From Candidatus Aenigmatarchaeota archaeon (lineage in GTDB: Archaea; Aenigmatarchaeota; Aenigmatarchaeia; CG10238-14): a stretch of 14,535 nt of DNA. The stretch spans positions 1 to 14,535 of the forward strand of contig JAFCCM010000079.1 of assembly GCA_017610225.1 (NCBI GenBank), read 5' to 3'. The notes below the pieces were generated by a model. That model did no database searches. It saw only the letters and a list, made by a program, of their open reading frames with translations, and was not told the origin of the DNA. Position numbers and translations under genes: made by a program. Position 1 is the stretch's first letter. The number at the start of each line of letters is the position of its first letter. Below, piece by piece: positions 7,205 through 12,627 of the stretch.

Positions 7205-7701
7205 ATAAAATCCTTTAGTGGAATTTTCTTTTCTTTATTAATTTTTTTCTTTCCGATTTTTACTTTTTGTTTCTTTGGCGGTTTTCCCAATCCAAGAGTA
7301 TCATATATTGTATCTCTATCATCTGATTTTTCAATAATATCACAAAATAACGAAACATCATTATTTTTTAGTTCTGGAAATTTCCCTCTTATCGTATCAA
7401 ATAATTTGTTTTTTTGTCGATATGGAAAAAATACTGTATCTCTTTTCAATACTCGAAAATCAATCACGCACTTTTTAAGAAATAAGAATAAATCTTCTTT
7501 TGTTAAATATCGTAATCCTATATTATTAAAATAATCATCAAGATAATGATTTAACGGTCCATGTCTCATAAACATTTGAAGTGCAAATGTATGTGTGATC
7601 GGAGAGTTATATTTTAAAATATTAACCTTTTCTGTTGGTTTAGGAAGCGGTGTATTACGACTTCCATCAAATAACCATTTATTGTATGATTTGAATGGCA
7701 T
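7180..7701 (-). CDS. hypothetical phage protein, basic C-terminus
   Basis: I do not recognise the family of this 173-aa protein. The first 125 residues look globular and aromatic-rich (for example NKWLFDGS, then ILKYNSPITHTFALQMFMRHGPLNHYLDDYFNN). Residues 140-163 are a strongly basic linker (KKQKVKIGKKKINKEKK), followed by a short amphipathic end. No signal peptide or membrane segment is visible. The start ATG has AGGAG 6 nt upstream and follows the HNH-like gene by 1 nt, so the two are co-transcribed. The size, all-helical look and basic tail would suit a small DNA-binding replication accessory protein, but that is only a guess from composition. The last 25 nt form one arm of the hairpin separating it from the DnaJ-like gene. 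Confidence 0.6.
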   Translation of the reverse strand: MPFKSYNKWLFDGSRNTPLPKPTEKVNILKYNSPITHTFALQMFMRHGPLNHYLDDYFNNIGLRYLTKEDLFLFLKKCVIDFRVLKRDTVFFPYRQKNKLFDTIRGKFPELKNNDVSLFCDIIEKSDDRDTIYDTLGLGKPPKKQKVKIGKKKINKEKKIPLKDFMEKHFSVI

Positions 7702-7702
7702 A

Positions 7703-8143
7703 TTATTCTCCTAAATATTTTGGGTCCATTTGACCTTCCCACCATTTATGTTCAGTATTTAAACATAGCACAATATTCCAATCGTTATCATCAAAAAATA
7801 AACCATTTTCATGATGAAAATGCCACACGAAATGCTTTCCTGAACCATCGGGTATTGTGAAATTCATTTCTGGATGAGCCAAAAAGAAAAACAATTTATG
7901 TTTTCCAATATCTTGTGTGTTTACCAATCCATATTGTGGATCAGATGTTTTAAAATATACTCTTCTTCTTTTTATTCCGTCTTTTCCAACTATTGTACTG
8001 TTATGACCAAATGGACAATTATCACATTTTGTTCCAGCTTTCTTTTCTTCATCTACATCACACTCTGTACATTCATCTTTTAAACGACTTTTGATATATG
8101 GAATATCAACAGTTTTGCCTGGTGCCACAAAACATCTACCCAT
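7703..8143 (-). CDS. HNH-like endonuclease with zinc knuckles
   Basis: In this 146-aa protein the C-terminal part reads WHFHHENGLFFDDNDWNIVL, then LNTEHKWWEG. This follows the HNH pattern: His110-His111, then Asn113-Gly114, Asn123, and a closing His132 in a beta-beta-alpha-metal fold. Near the N-terminus C25xxC28 and C40xxC43 may bind a structural zinc, as in many HNH proteins. HNH nucleases in phages are homing enzymes, packaging nicking enzymes or repair nucleases, and the context does not choose. The start ATG lies 1 nt after the glycosyltransferase stop, with GGAGG 9 nt upstream. A non-catalytic version remains possible, since spacing between the motif parts is judged by eye. Confidence 0.62.
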   Translation of the reverse strand: MGRCFVAPGKTVDIPYIKSRLKDECTECDVDEEKKAGTKCDNCPFGHNSTIVGKDGIKRRRVYFKTSDPQYGLVNTQDIGKHKLFFFLAHPEMNFTIPDGSGKHFVWHFHHENGLFFDDNDWNIVLCLNTEHKWWEGQMDPKYLGE

Positions 8144-8144
8144 T

Positions 8145-9107
8145 CTATTCTGCCTCCATTTCTTCTATTATTGTTTTATAGAAATTTATCATTTGTTCCT
8201 CACATAACAATTTGGGTACTGGAAGTGTTCCATTGAGAACATCATATATTTTGCTGATTAATTCTTCCTTATCATTATATAAATATTCTTTTGGTAATAA
8301 TTCAGGATATGCCAAATCATTTCTTGCGAGAGGAACACAACCATTCATAATTGCATCAACAATTTGATAACCAAATGTATCTTCGTGTGCTGTTATTAAC
8401 AATACTTCTGACATTGCTAAATTTTGATAATACTCTTCCCATGAATTTGATGTTGGTCTATGAATATCTCCAAATGTAAAGGCAACTTCATCTTCTAATT
8501 TCAAATCAACTTTTTGTGGAGTTGGTCTTGAAGCTGACATTATATTAAATGCCTTTTTCTTATTTGCAAATTTAAGAGGTGGGAATGGAAGATATGTTAC
8601 TTTGGTATTTTTCCAATATGCCATACCAAAATCACTGCTTGCACTTATAAGTTTTCTTTGATGATATTCACTTCCAACAAATACTTTATCAAACAAGAAA
8701 GCATGTGAAGATTCAACTGGAAATTTTGAATAACTTACACTTTTAAAGTAATCAAATTTATTAATACTTGTTGCATGACAAAATGCAAACATCTTCGGAC
8801 ATTCCTTATGATATAAAACATTACAAAACAAACCAGGAAAACTAATATCAGAAAGAAATAATACATCATCTTCTTGTATATCCAATAACATATACTCTCT
8901 GATTTGTTCAGTCTCAAAACTTATTGATAAAGTGATTGGGGAAAACATATCAAGTCCTCCACGTCTACTTGCAAGAACTCCAGCATACTTTTCACCCAAT
9001 ACTAATACTTCATGACCTGCATTTTCAAATTCATCTGCAAGTTTCCAGAACCACCATTCGTTATAACGCATAGGTGTTGGATATTGCGGGACATATATTA
9101 TTCGCAT
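8145..9107 (-). CDS. GT-B fold glycosyltransferase (GT4-like)
   Basis: This 320-aa protein starts MRIIYVPQYPTP, an N-terminal Rossmann strand, followed by WWFWKLADEFENAGHEVLVLGE, typical of GT-B enzymes. Its C-terminal domain holds HEDTFGYQIVDAIMNGCVPLARNDLAYPELL (split here at residues 241-255 and 256-271). That is the nucleotide-sugar binding signature of GT4-type transferases, with acidic residues Glu242/Asp243 and Asp251 in place of the usual Ex7E. His111 (CHAT) fits the acceptor-side histidine. It should transfer a sugar from a nucleotide-sugar donor; the acceptor could be modified phage DNA or a surface glycan. The ATG follows GGAGTGAG. It belongs to one unit with the PIG-L deacetylase, a pairing seen in other sugar pathways, for example GlcNAc transfer followed by deacetylation. 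Confidence 0.8.
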   Translation of the reverse strand: MRIIYVPQYPTPMRYNEWWFWKLADEFENAGHEVLVLGEKYAGVLASRRGGLDMFSPITLSISFETEQIREYMLLDIQEDDVLFLSDISFPGLFCNVLYHKECPKMFAFCHATSINKFDYFKSVSYSKFPVESSHAFLFDKVFVGSEYHQRKLISASSDFGMAYWKNTKVTYLPFPPLKFANKKKAFNIMSASRPTPQKVDLKLEDEVAFTFGDIHRPTSNSWEEYYQNLAMSEVLLITAHEDTFGYQIVDAIMNGCVPLARNDLAYPELLPKEYLYNDKEELISKIYDVLNGTLPVPKLLCEEQMINFYKTIIEEMEAE

Positions 9108-9108
9108 T

Positions 9109-9330
9109 TTAACTCACTCCCCATTTAATATAATTCCATATATTAAATATAAATAAAATTGCCATTTGAACAATCAAAAACCAATTTTTATTTTTGTAGA
9201 AAATATAAGATTGACATGCTACACTAACAGCATGGAGAATAAACCCAAAAGAGTTTTTCTCACCTAATAAATAAAGACCTATAATTGTAGTAATTAAAGA
9301 ACTTATTTCTATTATTCTTAAAAAACCCAT
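9109..9330 (-). CDS. small membrane protein, PnuC-like pattern
   Basis: This protein of about 73 aa is mostly hydrophobic, with three likely transmembrane segments at roughly residues 6-22, 27-43 and 49-67. They are separated by short polar turns (LGEKNSFGF and YKNKNW), and the C-terminus is NIWNYIKWG. The pattern of Trp/Asn in the last helix and the G-x-N-x-x-G turn recalls half of a PnuC-type vitamin transporter, and similar small proteins occur in large phages, but the similarity is weak. The frame opens at ATG 9336, but GAAGG is only 3 nt from it; the second ATG at 9330, with a 9-nt gap, is preferred. Either way it overlaps the end of the PIG-L gene by 13-19 nt and is coupled to it. Confidence 0.6.
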   Translation of the reverse strand: MGFLRIIEISSLITTIIGLYLLGEKNSFGFILHAVSVACQSYIFYKNKNWFLIVQMAILFIFNIWNYIKWGVS

Positions 9331-9815
9331 TTGCATTTACCTTCAAATAAGAAATACTTATGATCGTATTCCCATAAACTTTTTTGATCTGGGTATATTT
9401 CATTCATTAGATACTTTTTATCATCTGACATAATAACTTCATGAACATAAGGAGCATTCATGATTGTATTATAAAATGTTACATCAAATCCATTTCTTGC
9501 CAGTTGTTCTCCCATGAAACCCCATTCACGATGTTTTGGGTGTACTTCATAAATTGGGTCTGGAAAGAAAAATTTATTTTTGGGGTTAAGAAATGTTTGT
9601 GGAACTGTTTGCTGAAATAATTGCAGTCTAACAGTTTCACATTTTTCTTTTAACTTTAAAACTGTTTCACGTCTATCAACATCAGTATCACCTGAATATA
9701 TGATTGCTATATTATTTGTTGGATTTTTTATCTGTTCAAAACATCCAATTATTTCATCATCAGGATGCGGTGCAATAATTATTGTTGAAATTAAAGATTC
9801 TTTCTGTTCGGTCAT
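9318..9815 (-). CDS. PIG-L / LmbE-like N-acetylsugar deacetylase
   Basis: The preferred start is ATG 9815 (AAGGAG, 5 nt upstream), giving 165 aa; an in-frame ATG at 9845 would add ten residues but has no site. The zinc-binding motif APHPDDE (His17, Asp20) follows the first strand and the second motif HPKHREWG (His92, His95) corresponds to the HxxH of the family. PIG-L enzymes remove acetyl groups from GlcNAc-containing lipids, from mycothiol precursors and from bacillithiol. At 165 aa it is shorter than the usual 220-240, lacking part of the C-terminal region. It is the first gene of its unit, behind a strong promoter-like element, with a glycosyltransferase two genes on. The substrate is unknown. 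Confidence 0.8.
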   Translation of the reverse strand: MTEQKESLISTIIIAPHPDDEIIGCFEQIKNPTNNIAIIYSGDTDVDRRETVLKLKEKCETVRLQLFQQTVPQTFLNPKNKFFFPDPIYEVHPKHREWGFMGEQLARNGFDVTFYNTIMNAPYVHEVIMSDDKKYLMNEIYPDQKSLWEYDHKYFLFEGKCKWVF

Positions 9816-9889
9816 ATTGACTCCTTTTTGTTTTTTGTTACTCAATAAAAAAATTTCGTCTCACTCATAATTCATACTTTTTATTTTCA

Positions 9890-9942
9890 GTATTATGTTC
9901 TTATTATAAAAAGTTTAAACTATATATATTAATAACTGTTAA
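9890..9942 (-). promoter_or_regulatory. second copy of the promoter-like element, upstream of the PIG-L unit
   Basis: On the minus strand the order is TTAACAGT, then A/T, then ATTAATATATATAG (9933-9920), 11 nt containing GTTTAAAC, TATAAT (9908-9903), 2 nt, and GAACATAATAC (9900-9890). It matches the copy at 6481-6533 in order and spacing and differs mainly in the 11-nt spacer and two bases of the upstream block. It lies 75 nt before the PIG-L start. Confidence 0.65.
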
Positions 9943-9957
9943 GGGATTGTTTGATTA

Positions 9958-10317
9958 CAATTCCGAATGAAGCGGCTGCTATCAAATTCAATTTGGTAGA
10001 CTGCCGCAATTGATTATTTAAATGTAGGGTTTTCCAGTTTGTAACTACTAAATAAATAAGTAACTGGATTTTCGATATATTAGGTTTAATTGATCCGTGA
10101 AGGCGCGCCGTTGGGTCAGGATTTTCTTAAATATCGAGAAGCTTATAATAAGATGATGGATACAGTTCCATGGATTCCGGTAGTCTAAAAACTGTAAACG
10201 GTATGGTTCATCTTACGCCATTGCCCGGGCCATGATTGCCCGGGCCACTGAGGATACGCCCCCCTGTGGGAATCGCCCGATCCTCGGCGTCTTTTGAATG
10301 AACAACCCGTTCCCACA
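9958..10317 (+). ncRNA. putative large structured RNA (about 360 nt) with a pseudoknot
   Basis: No gene fills this gap, but paired arms do. Helix 1: GCGGC 9972-9976/10003-10007, topped by 9979-9987/9991-9999, closed below by CAATT 9958-9962/AATTG 10008-10012. Helix 2: 10033-10039/10062-10068. Helix 3: 10069-10078/10131-10140 (10 bp), enclosing 10091-10096/10113-10118, whose loop holds the palindrome GGCGCGCC. Helix 4: 10149-10156/10208-10215, enclosing 10161-10167/10190-10196. Helix 5: GCCCGGGC twice, 10223-10230/10238-10245. Helix 6: 10248-10255/10280-10287, whose loop (TGTGGGAA 10265-10272) pairs with TTCCCACA 10310-10317, a pseudoknot of 8 bp. Wobbles in helices 1, 3 and 6 are G-U only if read on the plus strand. 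It is GC-richer than its surroundings and sits next to a tRNA cluster. No match to tmRNA, RNase P or group I cores was seen. Confidence 0.55.
10090..10188 (+). CDS. questionable 32-aa ORF inside the structured region
   Basis: A TTG-initiated frame runs 32 codons from 10090 to TAA 10186-10188 and gives a protein-like sequence (IREGAPLGQDFLKYREAYNK, then MMDTVPWIPVV). Only a weak AGG lies 5 nt upstream of the TTG. The arms of helices 3 and 4 run through it. It may be chance, a gene remnant, or a coding stretch within the RNA; I would not call it a gene without conservation data. Confidence 0.15.
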   Translation: MIREGAPLGQDFLKYREAYNKMMDTVPWIPVV

Positions 10318-10332
10318 TTTAAATTTCAATTT

Positions 10333-10381
10333 CATATGGTTTTCATATTCTCATATTATATGGGTTTATGAAAACCATATG
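10333..10381. repeat. perfect 15-bp inverted repeat before the tRNA operon
   Basis: CATATGGTTTTCATA (10333-10347) is followed after 19 nt by its exact reverse complement (10367-10381). It could be an operator bound by a dimer, the 3' end hairpin of the preceding RNA, or a terminator; an AT-rich tract with seven Ts follows about 20 nt later, too far for a standard terminator. It sits 43 nt before the gene at 10424. Confidence 0.65.
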
Positions 10382-10423
10382 TTAAAAATCATTTAAAATT
10401 TTTTTAAGTCAAGGAGGTGTTTA

Positions 10424-10777
10424 TTGGACCGAAATAAAATAATTACTGGTCAAGTAGTATTGAGAGATGCAGCTATGGATATAGAAAATATAAATGATGG
10501 GACTGACAGAAAATTGATGATGGTTGTCGGTGTAATTGCAGTTCCTAAAGAGATGGATTTGAAAGGAGAACATAAATATACAATATGTAGCGTGCCTCCA
10601 TCGAACGGTGTTGAAGGATTATTTCAGATGGTAGATCCAGACTTTAAGATGAAAACTCCTGAATTTGAGGAAATTGAATTAATTTTGTTTCCAGAAACAG
10701 GGCAAAATCTGACAACTGAAACGACTGGCATGGGGTTGGGAGGTATCGTAACTGGTCATCATGGGTGGAGAACCTAG
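10424..10777 (+). CDS. hypothetical protein (117 aa), TTG start
   Basis: The start is TTG 10424 with a strong AAGGAGG 6 nt upstream; there is no better ATG. The protein is acidic with alternating short hydrophobic strands (KIITGQVVLRDAAMDIENI, KLMMVVGVIAVPKEM, KYTICSVPPS, FEEIELILFPE) and a Gly/Thr-rich C-terminus ending GLGGIVTGHHGW. This suggests a small beta-rich fold with a flexible tail. There is no signal peptide, membrane helix or cysteine motif. I do not recognise the family. It is the first gene of the plus-strand tRNA and small-gene region, downstream of the structured RNA and the inverted repeat, which may control it. Confidence 0.65.
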   Translation: MDRNKIITGQVVLRDAAMDIENINDGTDRKLMMVVGVIAVPKEMDLKGEHKYTICSVPPSNGVEGLFQMVDPDFKMKTPEFEEIELILFPETGQNLTTETTGMGLGGIVTGHHGWRT

Positions 10778-10778
10778 A

Positions 10779-10805
10779 TTTCTGAGGCAGTTCGTTTCTC
10801 AGAAA
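10779..10805 (+). terminator. hairpin after the gene at 10424
   Basis: TTTCTGAG (10779-10786) and CTCAGAAA (10798-10805) pair across an 11-nt loop, starting 2 nt after the TAG stop. No U-run follows, so it is as likely an mRNA stabiliser or a processing stem as a terminator. Confidence 0.4.
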
Positions 10806-10853
10806 AACATCAATAATATTAAGAACAAAACATCAAAATCAAAAATTATTTAT

Positions 10854-10929
10854 CTGTGGGTAGGGCAGTGGTAGTCCCGCCTGGTTTGGGACCAGGAGCA
10901 CGTGGGTTCGATCCCCACCCCGCAGACCA
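10854..10929 (+). tRNA. tRNA-Pro (anticodon UGG)
   Basis: The acceptor CTGTGGG/CCCGCAG makes 7 pairs with one G-U. The anticodon stem CCTGG/CCAGG has the loop TTTGGGA (anticodon TGG, 10887-10889). The T arm is GTGGG/CCCAC with TTCGATC. The discriminator A is followed by an encoded CCA. It reads CCA and, by wobble, other Pro codons, and is the first tRNA of the cluster. Confidence 0.93.
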
Positions 10930-10980
10930 TATCAAAACTATATTTCATACCTAAGAGAAGTCATGTAAACATGGCCATTT

Positions 10981-11017
10981 ATTAACAATCTAACAGTGAA
11001 AAAGGAGAATAGCGAAT
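10981..11017 (+). repeat. shared leader sequence, copy 1 of 3
   Basis: ATTAACAATCTAACAG followed by GAAAAAGGAG precedes the ATG at 11018. Similar leaders, ATTAAC then a pyrimidine-rich step then TAACAGAAAGGA, lie just before the small genes at 12981 and 13130. They may reflect duplicated gene starts or a common translation signal. Confidence 0.4.
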
Positions 11018-11305
11018 ATGAGTTTTTTAGGTTTAGGAGAAAAGAACTATGCATCAATAGTGGCCTCATTTAAGAAGGTGGCCAGTGATCTTACTACTTA
11101 TATAAAAGAGCAGCAAGAAAAAATTAAAACGTTGAGTGGTGAAAAGACTGAAATCGAATCAAAGATTCACACATCAGAAACTGAAATTACCAAGTCAGAG
11201 TACACAGCCGGAAAGATCGGTGAGTTGATCATGTTGGATCTGGATAACAATGGCTTGGTTGATATGGATGAAGTTCCGGATAATGAAGAACCTCCAGCAG
11301 AATAA
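11018..11305 (+). CDS. small coiled-coil protein with one EF-hand loop
   Basis: In this 95-aa protein, residues 12-66 are a charged amphipathic helix rich in Lys, Glu, Ser and Thr (VASDLTTYIKEQQEKIKTLS and onward) that should form a coiled coil. Residues 74-85, DLDNNGLVDMDE, match a canonical EF-hand calcium loop at every ligand position (Asp74, Asp76, Asn78, Gly79, Asp82, Glu85), much as in dockerin repeats. A short acidic, proline-containing tail follows. One EF-hand after a coiled coil suggests an oligomer with a calcium-stabilised end, possibly a virion or host-binding component, but there is no direct evidence for that. The ATG has AAAGGAG upstream. It lies between tRNA-Pro and tRNA-Leu(UAG), 6 nt before the latter. 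Confidence 0.75.
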   Translation: MSFLGLGEKNYASIVASFKKVASDLTTYIKEQQEKIKTLSGEKTEIESKIHTSETEITKSEYTAGKIGELIMLDLDNNGLVDMDEVPDNEEPPAE

Positions 11306-11310
11306 TTAAT

Positions 11311-11397
11311 GGCAGCGTGGCGAAATTGGCATACGCGCTAGATTTAGGATCTAGTAGATTAAGTTCTGTAGGGGTTCGACTCCCCTCGCTGCTACCA
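11311..11397 (+). tRNA. tRNA-Leu (anticodon UAG)
   Basis: The acceptor is GGCAGCG/CGCTGCT and the anticodon stem CTAGA/TCTAG, with loop TTTAGGA (anticodon TAG, 11345-11347). A long class II variable arm (11355-11368) is followed by the T arm AGGGG/CCCCT. The discriminator A is followed by an encoded CCA. Discriminator A and the long variable arm fit leucine. Confidence 0.93.
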
Positions 11398-11422
11398 TTA
11401 ATTTAATTGTGAAAGGAAAATT

Positions 11423-11770
11423 ATGTTACGGAATGATGGTGAATACAGATTTTACATTATTAAACATAAATATAAAAAGAAAGGCGAATGGGCTGATTCA
11501 GGTGAATGTCGTCAATGGTTATTTCGAAAAAAGATGAACATCAATGAAAGAAGAGACCTAGTCAAAAAACATGATAAGAACTTCATACCTTTTTCAGCTA
11601 GCGGAAGATGTTGGCAAGAAACTGGAGTTCATGGTGCATATCATAAAATGGATGCTTTAAAGATTTTAAACATCATAACCGATCTAAACCCTGAGCATAC
11701 TTTTGCCATATTTGTTGTAAACATAAAACAAACAACAGACTTTATAACACAAATGGTCTGTGAAATCTAA
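11423..11770 (+). CDS. hypothetical protein (115 aa)
   Basis: I do not recognise this family. The N-terminal half is basic and aromatic (YRFYIIKHKYKKKGEW, then QWLFRKKMNINERRD), with SASGRCWQETGVHGAY in the middle. The C-terminal 45 residues are more hydrophobic (LKILNIITDL, HTFAIFVVNI) and look like an alternating alpha/beta fold. It has two cysteines only (besides one near the end) and no membrane segment or signal. The positive charge would suit RNA or DNA binding. The ATG has GAAAGGAA upstream and sits 26 nt after tRNA-Leu(UAG); tRNA-Thr follows 24 nt downstream. Confidence 0.62.
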   Translation: MLRNDGEYRFYIIKHKYKKKGEWADSGECRQWLFRKKMNINERRDLVKKHDKNFIPFSASGRCWQETGVHGAYHKMDALKILNIITDLNPEHTFAIFVVNIKQTTDFITQMVCEI

Positions 11771-11794
11771 TAAAAGAAGTTACCGTAAATAAAT

Positions 11795-11877
11795 GCCCGG
11801 GTAGCTCAGTCTTCTGGTCTCAGAGCAGGGGTTTTGTAAACCTCATGTCGGGGGTTCGAATCCCTCTCCGGGCTCCA
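11795..11877 (+). tRNA. tRNA-Thr (anticodon UGU), enlarged D loop
   Basis: The acceptor is GCCCGGG/TCCGGGC, the anticodon stem GGGGT/ACCTC with loop TTTGTAA (anticodon TGT, 11835-11837), and the T arm GGGGG/CCCTC with TTCGAAT; a T discriminator and an encoded CCA follow. The D stem GCTC/GAGC closes a 15-nt loop (11808-11822), larger than the usual 7-11, so the gene is 80 nt without CCA. Confidence 0.9.
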
Positions 11878-11884
11878 TTATTAA

Positions 11885-11962
11885 ACCCTCGTAGCCTAGT
11901 GGAATGGAGGCATCTGACTTCTAATCAGAAGGACGCGAGTTCAAATCTCGCCGAGGGTTCCA
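11885..11962 (+). tRNA. tRNA-Arg (anticodon UCU)
   Basis: The acceptor ACCCTCG/CGAGGGT has 7 perfect pairs. The D stem is GCCT/AGGC. The anticodon stem TCTGA/TCAGA has loop CTTCTAA (anticodon TCT, 11920-11922), and the T arm is GCGAG/CTCGC. An encoded CCA follows. It reads AGA/AGG, codons favoured in AT-rich phage genes and often poorly served by hosts. It lies only 7 nt after tRNA-Thr. Confidence 0.93.
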
Positions 11963-11981
11963 TTAAAAGAAAAGGACTATT

Positions 11982-12113
11982 ATGCTATTGCGCATTTGGC
12001 TAGTTGGTATCTATGACTTTCTATTACGTGCATATACACTTATCACAATAAGAAATCCATGTAAGAAATGTTTAGTGAAAGCATGTTCTTTATTAACTGT
12101 TGCCTCATGGTGA
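11982..12113 (+). CDS. possible small membrane peptide (43 aa)
   Basis: The ATG at 11982, with AAAGGA 6 nt upstream, opens a 43-codon frame. It gives a hydrophobic, mildly basic N-terminal half (MLLRIWLVGIYDFLLRAYTL), then NPCKKCLVKACS and a hydrophobic end. It could be a single-pass membrane peptide with a CxxC. Its last 13 nt lie inside the tRNA-Gln gene, which is unusual and lowers confidence; processing of the tRNA would cut its mRNA. No family is recognised. Confidence 0.35.
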   Translation: MLLRIWLVGIYDFLLRAYTLITIRNPCKKCLVKACSLLTVASW

Positions 12114-12174
12114 AATGGTATCACATGTGGCCTTGGACCACACGATCTTGGTTCGAATCCAGGTGGGGCAGCCA
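12101..12174 (+). tRNA. tRNA-Gln (anticodon UUG), C at position 33
   Basis: The acceptor TGCCTCA/TGGGGCA starts with U1-A72 and has discriminator G73, both glutamine identity features. The D stem is GTGA/TCAC. The anticodon stem TGTGG/CCACA encloses CCTTGGA (anticodon TTG, 12133-12135), so base 33 is C, not the near-universal U. The T arm is CTTGG/CCAGG. An encoded CCA follows. It is 71 nt without CCA. Confidence 0.85.
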
Positions 12175-12195
12175 TATTTTAAGAAAGGAGAAACG

Positions 12196-12627
12196 TTGGA
12201 TATATCAGAACAGTTTTATGGTAAGACGCAATTGGCCAGTTGGATTACAAAAAACTATTCAAATGCAGCTATCAAAAATCTTATAGATAAAATTCCTCAA
12301 GAAGAAGCACATAAAGCACTTTATCCACATTTTTGGACTATTGGTCCTAAAGAAAATAAATCGGGAATTTGGTTATATGGTCAGAGCGATGATAAAGAAT
12401 ACTATAATTTCAATAGGGAAATAATATCAATATCATTATCGGTTGTAGACCCAAATACTATTATTGTATTAGACTACGAAAAAGTAGCATATGTATTAAG
12501 AAAGAGATGCTCTGCTAGTAGTCTTGCAAGAACCCTTGATTATTTTCTAAGAGGCGACTATTGTGACATACCTCCAATTCATATGGATGATTTATATGAA
12601 ATGCTTAATGAATTAAAAGAAGGATAA
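12196..12627 (+). CDS. hypothetical protein (143 aa), TTG start
   Basis: The start is TTG 12196, with AAAGGAG 5 nt upstream; a longer frame from ATG 12100 would run through tRNA-Gln and is rejected. The protein reads LDISEQFYGKTQLASWITKN, continues IPQEEAHKALYPHFWTIGPK, and ends acidic and helical (MDDLYEMLNELKEG). It has mixed alpha/beta character and no membrane segment, signal or metal motif. Three cysteines are scattered. I do not recognise the family. Its TAA stop is followed at once by the ATG of the next gene, so the pair is probably coupled. Confidence 0.65.
   Translation: MDISEQFYGKTQLASWITKNYSNAAIKNLIDKIPQEEAHKALYPHFWTIGPKENKSGIWLYGQSDDKEYYNFNREIISISLSVVDPNTIIVLDYEKVAYVLRKRCSASSLARTLDYFLRGDYCDIPPIHMDDLYEMLNELKEG

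Noticed and set aside
10102..10245. Cloning-vector or linker contamination (AscI, HindIII, NcoI and two SmaI-type sites)
   Set aside because: The sites lie within structured arms and natural sequence continues on both sides; palindromes are expected from self-pairing. A vector search would settle it.
9958..10317. tmRNA, RNase P RNA, group I or group II intron
   Set aside because: No tRNA-like 3' end with TTCGA, no conserved RNase P blocks, no P7 or S-type intron motifs and no domain V were seen. Flanking genes are intact, so nothing is spliced.
12100..12195. Extended N-terminus of the gene at 12196 starting at ATG 12100
   Set aside because: It would translate the tRNA-Gln gene; the strong ribosome binding site points to TTG 12196.
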